Assembly (NCBI RefSeq): GCF_026151205.1
Contig: NC_087080.1
Coordinates: 16,591,337-16,655,336, forward strand
Reading direction: 5' to 3'
DNA length: 64,000 nucleotides
DNA from: Bolinopsis microptera
Taxonomy: Eukaryota; Ctenophora; Tentaculata; Lobata; Bolinopsidae
Notes under the pieces: generated by a model
The model's database searches: none
The model's input: the letters and a program-made list of their open reading frames with translations, nothing else
What the model was told of the DNA's origin: nothing
Position numbers and translations under genes: made by a program
In this document: piece by piece, positions 21,529 to 32,600 of the stretch
Layout of the letters: each line of letters opens with the position of its first letter
Position numbering within the stretch: the stretch's first letter is position 1

Positions 21529-24500
21529 ATGTCATCTTATGGAGCTGTGGCTTTCCAATATAGAGGTCATATCCCTGTGGCATTGAGAACAACATATGTA
21601 TTAGATAACTCAATGCTATCATCCTCTATTCATTCCAAACCTACAACTTCGCAAGGAACTCTAAATCAAGTTAACACTGCTACAGAAGTTGAAGTTGGAA
21701 AGGACCCTCTGTCTGACCCTCAGGTTCAAATTGACTCCTTTCTGACTGATTACAGCTTCTGTAATGTAGAGTTGAAAGACTGCTCTAGCCCAAAGCCTGG
21801 AACAGCGTGAGTATATTATATCAATTTCAATTGGCCAGCAACTGCTTGAAAACAAGGAGTTTCTCTGGTACTAAATTTAGCTCACAATGGAGTTGAAGAC
21901 TCTATTTGAAGCAGGATTGTAGAAATAGAATATATTATGCTGCTATTATTGTCAAGTGTAATTTTAGAATTTTAATGAAGGATTAGATTTTTTTACTAAC
22001 ATTGGGAATGAGGGAAAGTTGAAATCAAATCAAAAGATTGCATTAAGTGCAGGATTGCATCCATTGGGCAGGCTAGTAAATATCAAGTTATGACCATGAT
22101 GTTAATTGGACCTATTATTATTCACTTATTGATGATTTTTAAATGCTATCCAATTGAAATATTGCACTGTGATGAAAATATGCAGTTCAATAAAAGGCAT
22201 GCAAACAGCTGTTTGTATTTTAATCTAATCGTATTAGCATTTTGTTCAATTGGGGTTTTAGCTTATACTTACCTTTTCTTCAGGTCACCACTTGGGGATA
22301 CTTCTGGTTACTACATTCCTAGCGATTACCCTAAACACTTGGGGCTTGATACAGAGTTTCAAATAACTGGAAGCAAGGAACCTTACGTAATGGCCGAATT
22401 TAGTAATAAAGATGACCTTAATTATTTGGGCAAGCTAAACGAGGTTAGATCAGCAATAGTACAGTACAATAGTATTAATTTTGATTTAAAGCTATGAACA
22501 ATAATTTGATGTCAATCACTCTTTATCATTGATGATAATTTAAGTTATTGATTATATTAATGATAATTTAATTTGGGTGTTTCAGGTGCCTCCAAAAGGT
22601 TCACTGAATTTATCTGCTATTGATGAGTCTCCCGGGGGCAGAATGGAGCACTCGTTAAGAAGCATTCCAGCTTTATACCCTCAGCTTTCTCTTGATACCA
22701 CTTCCAGTGAGAGGTCAGAGCTCCTTTTGTTCAATACATAATATTTTTATGCTTGTTACGTATAAAACACTTTGATTCGGACAGTTCTTCCAAAAAAAAT
22801 CGGATAACTTACTTGTAAGATTAGAAAATGCAGCATGATATATTCTTCATTTAATTCCTGAATCTAAGTCTAAACATTTATAATCATTTGAAATTATTTT
22901 CCAGTCATTTGTCGTCTGAAGACACTACCTCTGTTACCAAACCATCCATTCCTACCTCTGTGCCTACTGTTGGAAAAAAATTTAAACCTAGAGCAAACCC
23001 TTTCAACGACGAACAAACACATCTGAAAAGAAATGCCAGCAGTGTTGCTTACTGTGAAATAGTGAAGCCAGTTGGCCAATTACAACCCAGTCCCAAGCCA
23101 CACCAACCAACGAAAATGCTGGATAATTTTGTAGAGAGTGAAAGTGTAGCCTCGTCCTCCAGCAGCTATGAGGATCCACCTTACAAATACGATATACCCT
23201 CATATCATCCTAAACTGGTAAGAAAAACGTGTATCAGGTTCCTAAATAATAGTCATTTTACTCTTTGTTATTTTTAGTAGAGATTACCAAAAAGTTAGTT
23301 GTATTGGATTGACCATGTACTCTTCTGAAGAAAGGGGTCAAGAGCCAAGGACAGACTAGTGACCAGATTGATGAAGTGATGACTCATTTGAAGGGAACCA
23401 TAAATAATGCAGTGCAATGTAAGTATTCTCATTTGAAGGGGACCATAAATAATTTAGTACAATGTAAGTATTCGAATTGGCTGCCAACGCGAACGTAGTT
23501 CAATTAAAATAGCAACATAGATCCTATTATATAGAATAATTATTAACTCCACGCCTTAACCTCCTAGATATTGCCAGCTTGCCGGGTAACAACTTCGAAA
23601 CTGCCAGCTCTATCTGCTTCCTGGGGAAGTTGTACATAGGAAAACACCACGAAGATGATCGTAAGCTTGAGAGTGATAGTGTTGAGGACGCGCACGGATC
23701 ATTCCACGAGTTTCTGAAAGATTTCCAGTCTCGTGTCTGGGTGACGTACCGTAGAGGGTTCGCTTGTCTTCAGGGAACTAATCTCAAGTCGGATACAGGG
23801 TGGGGCTGCATGCTCCGGACAGGGCAGATGATGTTAGCTACTGCTCTTCAGATACACTGTTTTGGGAGAGGTGACTTTATCCTGCTTCTACTATTCGTGT
23901 TGCACATTATTTATATATTGTATTAATTAGTTATTCCATTTGCATTTTGTTTGTGAGTTGATACTGATAAACCTGCTGTTTTGATTCATTTTATTATTTC
24001 AGAATATCGCAGAAACACTTCTGGAAGTCAGTATCGGTTTAAAGAGTTAGTAAGACATTTTGGGGATTCTTTTGATCATCCTTTTTCGTTACAACATCTT
24101 CTGAAGATAGGTAAAGAACATCTCAATAAGTCTTACGGAGAGTGGTATGGACCGTCAACTGTAGCTTACGTTCTGAGGTGAGCTAGTGTGGGGGGGGGGG
24201 GGGGGGCAGTGTGCATTTGTAGCTTACGTGAGCTAGTGTGGGGGGGGGGGGGGGGGCAGTGCGCATTTGTAGCTTACGTTCTGAGGTGAGACAGTGTGCA
24301 CTTGTAGCTTACGTTCTGAGGTGAGCCAGTGTGCATTTGTAGCTTACGTTCTGAGGTGAGACAGTGTGCACTTGTAGCTTACGTTCTGAGGTGAGACAGT
24401 GTGCATTTGTAGCTTACGTTCTGAGGTGAGACAGTGTGCACTTGTAGCTTACGTTCTGAGGTGAGACAGTGTGCATTTGTTGTAACTTCTGTAATACTGT

Positions 24501-26169
24501 ACAGGATCGCTGACATGCGAATTCAATAACTTTCCTACTATTATCTGAAACTTGCAGGGTTTGTGTGGACTACGCTAAAGAGAAGGGAATGCCTGGTTCA
24601 ATAGTTAACATTACAGATTTCAATGTGTTTACTGCAACAGATTGCATGGGTAAGATTTCTTGGTATTGACTAATTACTTTCAATTCCTTTTACTTTGAAC
24701 AATAATTAGATAATTGATAGATTACAGTATAATAGAAAGTATTGAATATCGATCACAATGAATTGTGTTAATACAATAAATTTGCAGTTTTCAAGGGAGA
24801 TATAGTTAAAACTAATATTTGCAGTTTTCAAGGGAGATATTGTTAAAACTGCCACCCTGAATGGAACCCGCACCTGGACTAAGACTCTAGTGCTGATTTC
24901 AGTGAGAATGGGAGCAGACGAACTTAACCTGTCATACAGACAGTCAATACAGGTGTGTACTGTGTGTACTGTGTGTACTGTGTGTACTGTGTGTACTGTG
25001 TGTACTGTGTGTACTGTGTGTACTGTGTGTACTGTGTGTACTGTGTGTACTGTGTGTACTGTGTGTACTGTGTGTACTGTGTGTACTGTGTGTACTTTGT
25101 GTACTGTGTGTACTTTGTGTACTGTGTGTACTTTGTGTACTTTGTGTAGTGTGTACTGTGTATACTGTGTGTACTGTGTGTACTGTGTGTACTGTGTGTT
25201 CTGTGTGTTCTGTGTGTAGTGTATGTAATGTATGTAGTGTGTGTAGTGTATACGTAGTGTGTGTACTCTTCCTCGCAATCTAGAGGAAAACTTCAAATTT
25301 GCACTATGCCCCATTAACATCTATAGTCTATACTGTAACATCTATAACACCTACCTAATATCCAGGAGTTTCTGATGAGTCCGATGTGTGTTGGTATTAT
25401 GGGAGGGAGGAAGAGACATTCTCTCTACTTCACTGGTTTCCAAGGCAACAAGCTAATACACTACGATCCTCACACTTGTCAGAATGCTCTCAAAATAAAT
25501 AGAGATTTCAGTGCCGAGGTTTGTACTCACTACTACTGGAGTAAATATAATGTAGAGTAATGCAATGTAAATATGTCATTCAAATAAGAGGTTCATTGAA
25601 TTTAGGAAGATAAAATCAGGAAAACAGACACCATCTAATCCCAGGCTTATTTCCTTCAGACGTACGTTTGTATGAAGCCACGAAAGATGTCATTTTCAAA
25701 GATGGACCCTTCTTGTACGTTTGGGTTTTACTTGAAGTCTGCAGATGATTTGTTGGAGCTGACACGACTGTCTGAGTCTATGGGGTCTAACAAGATATTT
25801 GATCTATTAGATGGTACCAAGGAAGATTACCTGCTACTAGTACACGATCCTTCTGTAAAGGTAAGTGTGACGTCACACCACGTGACATAACGTCACACCA
25901 CGTGACATGACGTCACACCACGTGACATAACGTCACACCACGTTACATGACGTCACTAGTACACGACCCTTCTGTAAAGGTAATAGTGCTTTATATTTAT
26001 TAGTATTCGCAAATGATTTATTGCTCTTATTATTACTGGAACAGGTACGATAAATATCATTTTATTGCAGGCATTTGACCACAACGAGAGCATGTTTGAT
26101 GAAGGAGCAGAGTACGCACTAGCTGAGATAGCCAGCCTGGAAGGAAGTGATTTTGAGTATCTCGAGTAG
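21529..26169 (+). CDS. ATG4: ATG4, autophagy cysteine protease (C54 family), long N-terminus
   Basis: Twelve exons in phase: 21529-21806, 22284-22443, 22586-22713, 22905-23217, 23331-23418, 23568-23870, 24003-24177, 24558-24649, 24825-24952, 25366-25518, 25660-25860 and 26071-26169, giving 705 residues. ATG4 cleaves the C-terminus of ATG8/LC3 before lipidation and delipidates it later. The catalytic cysteine is C403 in DTGWGCMLRTGQ, and D589/H591 lie in YDPH. GIMGGRKRHSLYFTGF precedes the latter pair. The C-terminal SDFEYLE is a plausible ATG8-interacting motif. The first about 300 residues are Ser/Thr/Pro-rich and have no domain I recognise; vertebrate ATG4s are 390-475 residues, while insects also have long forms. 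Closest to the ATG4C/D type by eye. Four introns start with duplicated splice donors, and one acceptor region is duplicated. Confidence 0.93.
23385..23473. repeat. Duplicated exon 3' end and donor in ATG4 (45 bp x2)
   Basis: CTCATTTGAAGGGAACCATA plus AATAATGCAGTGCAATGTAA is repeated at once with few changes (GGGGACC, TTTAGTACAAT). Each copy ends in a GTAAGT donor. The first copy is the real end of exon 23331-23418. Confidence 0.9.
24160..24482. repeat. Minisatellite of exon end and donor in ATG4, with G runs
   Basis: GTAGCTTACGTTCTGAG|GTGAG, the end of exon 24003-24177 plus its donor, recurs about seven times. The copies are spaced by short ACAGTGTGCA(C/T)TT segments. The first two units also contain G runs of about 18 bp. 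Confidence 0.92.
24778..24860. repeat. Duplicated acceptor plus exon 5' end in ATG4
   Basis: TTTGCAGTTTTCAAGGGAGA followed by TAT(A/T)GTTAAAACT occurs twice in a row (41-bp unit). The second copy supplies the exon at 24825; the first is an intact-looking decoy acceptor 41 bp upstream. Confidence 0.85.
24953..25262. repeat. 9-bp minisatellite (TGTGTACTG)n at an ATG4 donor
   Basis: Begins at the donor of exon 24825-24952 (CAG|GTGTGTACTG) and runs about 30 units. Variants are TGTGTACTT, TGTATACTG and TGTGTTCTG, fading into TGTAGTGTA. The long Cys-Val-Tyr and Val-His-Thr open frames here are artefacts of the repeat. Confidence 0.95.
25861..25982. repeat. 20-bp CRE/E-box palindrome repeat and donor copy in ATG4
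   Basis: Starts at the donor of exon 25660-25860. A 20-bp unit, GTGACGTCACACCACGTGAC with variants, repeats about four times. It ends with a second copy of the exon end CTAGTACACGACCCTTCTGT followed by AAAG|GTAATAG. Each unit overlaps GACGTC and CACGTG palindromes. Confidence 0.92.
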
Positions 26170-27270
26170 CTAGCACAAGAACAATGTCATTCGTTTGATT
26201 ATTGTTTTGATATAGCTGTGATCCTATAATATTGGTGTGTTTGTTGTTGTTGTGGATGCTAATTTGAAAGATTTCGCAGATTTTGATTGAGAATATGGAA
26301 GGTGAGAACGACAGATTTTGCCACCAAATTCGTTAGAACCTGTGTATTATTAACATCAGATCGTTCATTGTATAGTGTTTTGTATGAAAATTAAAGCGAG
26401 AATTGGGGTGTTTTTATGATGGTACTAATAGAGTATTAGTGCAGCAAGCGGGGCTATTTGTTGGATATTGATTTGTTTATGTTCACTAACAAGGTTAATT
26501 ACAGCTTCGTGTTGCAGAGTCCTCGTTTCGCTGTTTTTACTTGTTGTAAGTATGCTTCAATTACTGTGTGAGACAGAGTCTTCGTACTTTTGAATGTGAT
26601 ATTTTTGATTTTCGAAGGTGTTAATTTGAAATTGATAAAGCCGCGCAAACTAATTTTGTTAAATATTAACCAATTTCTCATTGCTATGTGAGCTTGATAG
26701 CATTCCTGTTGAATCAGAGAATGTTTGTTTGTGTGCAATTAATAAATTTCAAATTTTGGTATGTGGCTAGTACGTTAGATTCTGAAAACTGTTTTGTCAA
26801 AAAGGCAATATTAATTTGTAATGGAATTCGCAGTCAAGGAATTTTTTATCTGACAGAGGTTTTGTTTTTGCATAGCTCTTGATTTTTTGGTGGTTTTCAG
26901 CCGTTTTGATGAATGAGAGATTAAGCAGTACCAACATAGGAGATTATAATTTTGTTTTGATTAATACAGTTCAGTTTATCAATGTATAAATTCTGCAAAT
27001 TTGTGAGACAGAAACAATGTGTTTTACTATATTTTAAGTCTTCCAATTGTCTCAAAAAGTAGTCAACATGGGACTACCCCCATTATTGGAGGTGGCCGGG
27101 GGGGGGGGGGGGGGGGGGGGGGGGGAGGGGGGGTGCAACCCCAAACATTGTGTTCGTCAAACTTGTTAATAAGTTAATAGGTATTATCTCTTTTCTTATT
27201 ATATGTACTATGTTAAATGACATATGACTGTTTACAAATCATAATATTTAATACATTTTGTTCTACCAGC
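26170..27270. other. ATG4 3' flank and intergenic region
   Basis: No gene was recognised; open frames here are AT-rich and lack family resemblance. A G run of about 38 bp lies near 27089-27126, followed by the promoter side of the phosphatase gene. Confidence 0.5.
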
Positions 27271-28543
27271 ATGTCTAGTCGACGGAAATTGTTGGATCTT
27301 TTTGAGACTTTTTTAATTGACTGTGACGGAGTCTTATGGCGGGGGGATAAAGCTATAGAAGGTTAGTGATATTTTATCGTAGTAATTCATGAGTCATGAC
27401 TAGGGGCTTCGATATTTTGGTGGTTCAGACTTGTAGTATTGTGCAGGGGGGGGGGGGGGGGGGGGGGGGGTCGTTAATCCATAACGGTGTAAAAGTCTAT
27501 GCAAACTCAGCCGAATTATCGGGATATCTGTGATTGAGGGTTAAATGTATTTGTACTACACTATGACGGGGGAGGGGGGGGGGGGGGCTATGACTAATTA
27601 GGTTATGTGAAACCCTTCTCCAAAAACTTCTTCATATTGGTCTTGTGCAATGTGCATATAAAGCATTTATTAAGTAACTAAATTTCACCCCTTCTCCCGA
27701 ACATGGTTTAATATAACTTTTAATATAACTTGAAATGTATTTCCAGGTGCATCCAGAGCGGTACAAGTGCTACAAGCTCATAATAAACAGGTCATCTTTG
27801 TTTCTAACAACTGTACTAAAACGGTAGATATGTTTCAACATAAGTTCAAGACAATCTTGAATATTGATAACATCCCCTCAGAAAACATTTTCATGCCAGC
27901 AGTTTCGACTGCTATTTACCTCAAAAACAAAATGAATATAAACACAGAGAAAGTTTTTCTAATTGCACAAGATGCATTCAAGACGACTCTGGAAGAACAT
28001 GGTATACCTTCTTTCGGCTTGGGACCTGTAGGAATCAAACAAGTGCATGAATGGGGGGATTTTGAAGTTGACAAATCTGTAAAGTATGTTATTGTTACTT
28101 ACGATCCTTACTATTGTCACACCAAGCTAACTGAAGCATATTTGTACATAAAAGAAAACAAGGCCGAGTTCATTGCTCCTGATTGTGACAATTTCTTTGC
28201 TGTGTCCTCTACAAGAAAAGTTCCTGGATCACTTTCCATGCAAGCTGGCTTGTCCGCTGTTCTTGAAGAGAAGCCCAGAATAATGGGGAAACCTGACCCA
28301 TTATTTTTTGAACTGATTCAGAAAGAACACGGAGAGATGAATCTTTCTAAGACGATTATGATAGGAGATAACTATAACACAGATATTAAATTTGGGTTCA
28401 ATTGTGGAATCAGTACAGCACTGGTACTGACTGGTAATACAAAGCCCGAGGATATTGCAAGTTTTGGGGGAAAACAACCTGACTTTGTGTTGGGGGGATT
28501 GGGCGACATAAATGACGATTTAGAGAATAAATTTCATGTTTAG
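27271..28543 (+). CDS. PGP: HAD phosphatase of the PGP/PDXP (4-nitrophenylphosphatase) family
   Basis: Two exons, 27271-27361 and 27747-28543, give 295 residues, the size of animal phosphoglycolate phosphatase and pyridoxal phosphatase. HAD motif I is IDCDGVLW with nucleophile D17 and acid D19. Motif II is FVSNNCTKT with the phosphate-binding serine. Motif III/lysine lies in MGKPDPLFFELI, and motif IV is MIGDNYNTDIKFG. The cap domain between motifs II and III is of the C2 type. PGP removes toxic side products (2-phosphoglycolate, glycerol-3-phosphate); PDXP dephosphorylates pyridoxal phosphate. I cannot decide between them. The intron carries two G runs (about 27446 and 27567). A broken copy of exon 1 lies downstream at 28729. 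Confidence 0.85.
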
Positions 28544-28728
28544 CTAGATTTTTAGCACCTTTATGTTTGAGATATGTAAATTGTTTCAAGTTTTTAGTAG
28601 ATTTGGTCGTAAGTTTTTGAATTTATTATTGTAACAGTTAGTTCTTCTTTTTATCCGATTTTTACAGAGTAAATATTTTAGGAGTGAACTTTTGCAAATA
28701 ATAAAATATAAAACGTTTCTGATTTTTT

Positions 28729-28810
28729 AACCACCAGCATGTCAAGTGGACGAAAATTGTTGGAACGTTTTGAGATGTTTTGAATTGACTGTGACGGAGT
28801 CTTATGGCAG
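28729..28810 (+). pseudogene. Duplicated, broken copy of the phosphatase exon 1
   Basis: ACCAGCATGTCAAGTGGACG and the following bases match the start of the gene at 27271 with about ten substitutions, up to GTCTTATGGC. One change makes an in-frame TGA (MFEMF then stop relative to the parent). The copy ends exactly where the parent reaches its G-rich GGCGGGGGG tract. No further exon follows. Confidence 0.85.
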
Positions 28811-28879
28811 TGCACTCGAAATCTGTTTAGTAAAATGTATCGTTTGTATGTAAACGTCTTATGATAGAAAAAAACATTA

Positions 28880-29311
28880 TTATTATATATAAAACATAAT
28901 GCTGCTAGATTTATCTTTGGTCTTTACGGAAAAAAGATACGTGAACCTATCATGCCTTACCTCAAAAAGCTCCACTTTCTGCCTGTTCGGTTCAGAATTA
29001 AGTTCAAAATATCACTTCTGGTCTTCAAGTGTCTTAATAACATAGCCCCTCAGTACTTACAAGGACACGTCAATCTAAGGGAAGTACGAAGACAAAGTTC
29101 CAGACTAGATGATGACTTTTATTTGTTGAAAGTTCCTCCTGCTCCTCATTTCAGACGAACAGATGCTGCATTTATGTTTTGTGGACCAAAAATTTGGAAT
29201 GAACTACCCTACTCAGTGAGATCATTATCATCTGTAGAATGTTTTAAAAATGCCCTAAAGACGTTTTATTTCCAACTAGCTTTTGATAATATTTCTAATA
29301 TTTGTCCATAA
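28880..29311 (+). pseudogene. LINE C-terminal fragment
   Basis: The frame reads NAARFIFGLYGKKIREPIMP, then LHFLPVRFRIKFKISLLVFK, CGPKIWNELPYSVRSLSSVE and FKNALKTFYFQ, ending TAA at 29311. This is the classical C-terminal tail of CR1/L2-like LINEs, with no RT or endonuclease upstream. The frame is intact over 120 residues, so the insertion is fairly young but strongly 5'-truncated. Confidence 0.8.
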
Positions 29312-29644
29312 TGTCTGAACTGATATGAAAGTGCATAATTTTAGTAACTTCATACAAATATTTGTTCATAAATTCTGAACTGTTTAAAAAGTCCATAATC
29401 TTGCTATTTCAACACTAAGTCTCGCTTGAATGACTTTAATGTACATCTTTGTTGGGTATATTTTAATGCCGAAGCGTGTAATAAATGTTAGAATTTATTT
29501 ATTTATGTATTTATCTTTATAGATCCAAATGTTTCAGTGCTGCAGCTGTAGCGAATAAAATTATTTTCTGCAATTATAAGTTGTCTATAAATGACGTCAG
29601 AATTGAGTTGATTATTCGTTAATTCGCTAATTGTCTAGAATAAT

Positions 29645-32600
29645 ATGGATGGGTTTGGATCAGAGGATTTGTTCAATGTACTAGATGATAAGCCCAGCGA
29701 CAAAAAGAGACCCACTACTGAGTCACAAAGTCCTGCAGAGAAAAAATTATTAACACCAGAAGTTTTAGGTTTGTTAACTTTTTAAATCACTAGTTAATTT
29801 TAAATCAAATGTATCACTCTTCTGTCTTCAATTTACACTGATCAATAGAACTTTACAGCAGGAATTAACCTTCTTATCTTACAGTATAGTACATAGTACT
29901 ACATTGTATTTACTATTTACTATCTATTTACAGGTATCACCCAGTCCTCAGAACAGACTAACGAGAATGAGGACACCAATAATAAGAACGATGCAGCCGG
30001 TCTGAAACGTTCTATTGATGAAGTAGAGGTATACCCCTCCCCGGCCCTGATATTATCAACTGTACCTCGTTCATAAGTGTGACGTCACAACACGTGCCGT
30101 GACGTCACAACACGTGCCGTGACGTCACACCACGTGCCGTAACGTCACACCACGTGCCGTGACGTCACACCACGTGCCGTGACGTCACACCACGTGATGT
30201 GACGTCACGGCACGTGGTGTGACGTCACACCACGTGGTATACCCCTCCCCGGCCCCTGATATTATCAACTGTACCTTGTTCATAAGAATTCATGTCAAAC
30301 ATTTTGTAACACTATTACTACTGCTCAGACAACTGATAGACTAATTGTATCACACACGACAGTTTTATTATATATTTTCATGGTTTTGTCCCAGCACCAG
30401 ATTATCCATTAATCAAATAACTTTACCAGGAGGAAGAAGGAGAATTAGAAGAAGGTCCCTCTACCAGCACCCTTCCTCAACCCTCCTCCTCAGCTCTCAT
30501 CACCTCTGAGGACAGTATGTCAGAACAAGCTAAGAAGATGAAAGTAGACGACGAGTTGGAAAAGAAGACAGTATTTGATGTGTCACTAGTTACAACTAGA
30601 CCAGTAATGGAGTCGGAGAGTTGCCTTCACGAGGCTGTTATACCTGTGGACTACGAGTGGACTGATCTCAAACCTCTCACTACCAAACCTGCTAAAGAAT
30701 ATCCTTTTATTTTAGATCCTTTCCAGCAGGAAGCTCTAAAATGTATTCAGAATGATAGGTTAGTTTAGTTGCGCTAAACAATACACCATATTATTAACCA
30801 ACTATCTGCTATTTATATTGTCTGATAGTAACACTGTTCCCTGTCTGTATTGTCCTGTATAGGGGGGGGGGGGGGGGTAACTATATCTAACTATATCTAG
30901 GGGGGGGGGGAGGGGTGTCACGTCCGTATATCTAATAAAGTTCTCCCTCGTAACTATATCTAATAAAGTTCTCCCTCGTAACTATATCTAATAAAGTTCT
31001 CCCTCGTAACTATATCTAATAAAGTTCTCCCTCGTAACTATGTCTAATAAAGTTCTCCCTCGTAACTATATCTAATAAAGTTCTCCCTCGTAACTATATT
31101 TAATAAAGTACTCCCTCGTAACTATATCTAATAAAGTTCTCCCTCGTAACTATATCTAATAAAGTTCTCCCTCGTAACTATGTCTAATAAAGTTCTCCCT
31201 CGTAACTATATCTAATAATTATATACCCAGGTCAGTATTAGTGTCTGCTCACACATCAGCAGGAAAGACAGTAGTAGCTGAGTACGCTATAGCTCAATCT
31301 CTATTAAACAAACAGCGTGTTATTTACACTACCCCTATTAAGGTTAGTGTGTACGGTTCCTAGTAATACATATATCAGTTTAATCAGTTTACTTTTTCAG
31401 TTTACAATATTCATCAATGATTTACTTACTTTGGGCGATCCTCGATCGAAATGAAAGCATCGACGGTAACATATTATCTACAGATAATGTTACTTATGTT
31501 ACTATTGCTACTACTAATGTTACTTATGTTACTAGTATAGTACTAGTAGTATGTTACTACTACTACAACTACTCTAACCAGTTATAATTATATAAACGTA
31601 TCCCGCAGGCGTTAAGTAACCAGAAGTTTCGTGAAATGACGGAGCAGTTTGGAGATGTAGGCTTAATGACGGGTGATGTTACAATAGCGCCCACAGCCTC
31701 CTGTCTCATCATGACTACAGAGATACTGAGGTCCATGTTGTACCGGGGTAGTGAGGTATTGAGGGAGGTTGGCTGGGTTATATTTGACGAGATACACTAC
31801 ATGAGAGATAAGGAGAGAGGTGTGGTATGGGAGGAGAGTATCATACTCCTGCCTGATACTGTGCACTTTGTCTTCCTGTCAGCGACTATACCTAACGCTA
31901 AACAATATGCTGAGTGGGTATGTGCTTATATTATTATTTGTTTATTGTTATATCTTATCTTGTTGTTTGTTTATTTATTGTTCTTCTTCTTTTTGACTTA
32001 TCTAACAAAATGTGATGGAATTATGTGTGCTTTATGATGTACCATTCGGCCGCTGACATGCTTACATTCCTTGTGCTGAACGTGATGCAGTTTGTACGTG
32101 ATTAGGAAAGTTGCTGCTTATCATTATCTAAATAAGTATATTAAAATACCCCCTTGTTCAAATAACGTTCATCTGAATACAAAAGTAAAACAGTAATGAT
32201 GTTGAATGAAGGTGTAAACTTGGTGAACTCAATACTCTAAACTCCTGAGCATGCTCCGTGCAAAGTATCACATTACACACCAAACAAGGATAAAATATCA
32301 GCCTATCAAAATAGCCGAAACTCAACATTGGCAGAATTAACCAAGCTAAGTAATTTGATATTAGAACAAGCAGGCTTCAGCTGCGTATTTATTATTCAGC
32401 AGAACTGTTTTAGTTCACCATTTCTCACCATTAAACCCGGAACAAGTCGAAACTACCAGAACCCTAATCCCACAACCCTCACCAGCAATGCTAACCATTA
32501 CTCTGGCTTATACCTTGTATTTCACTACATTGCTAACCATTACTCTGGCTTATACCTTGTATTTCAGGTATGCCAGCTACACAGTTCACCGTGTCACGTG

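Noticed and set aside
22090-22283. Upstream extension of the frame before ATG4 exon 2, with a hydrophobic segment
   Set aside because: The frame is continuous, but the acceptor TTCTTCAG at 22281-22283 and the phase match with exon 1 show the extension is intron.
24706-25320. Long open frames with Val-His-Thr or Cys-Val-Tyr repeats
   Set aside because: They are translations of the 9-bp TGTGTACTG minisatellite in an ATG4 intron; no independent gene evidence.
26499-26882. Open frames between ATG4 and the phosphatase
   Set aside because: AT-rich, without known motifs, likely 3' UTR or intergenic DNA.
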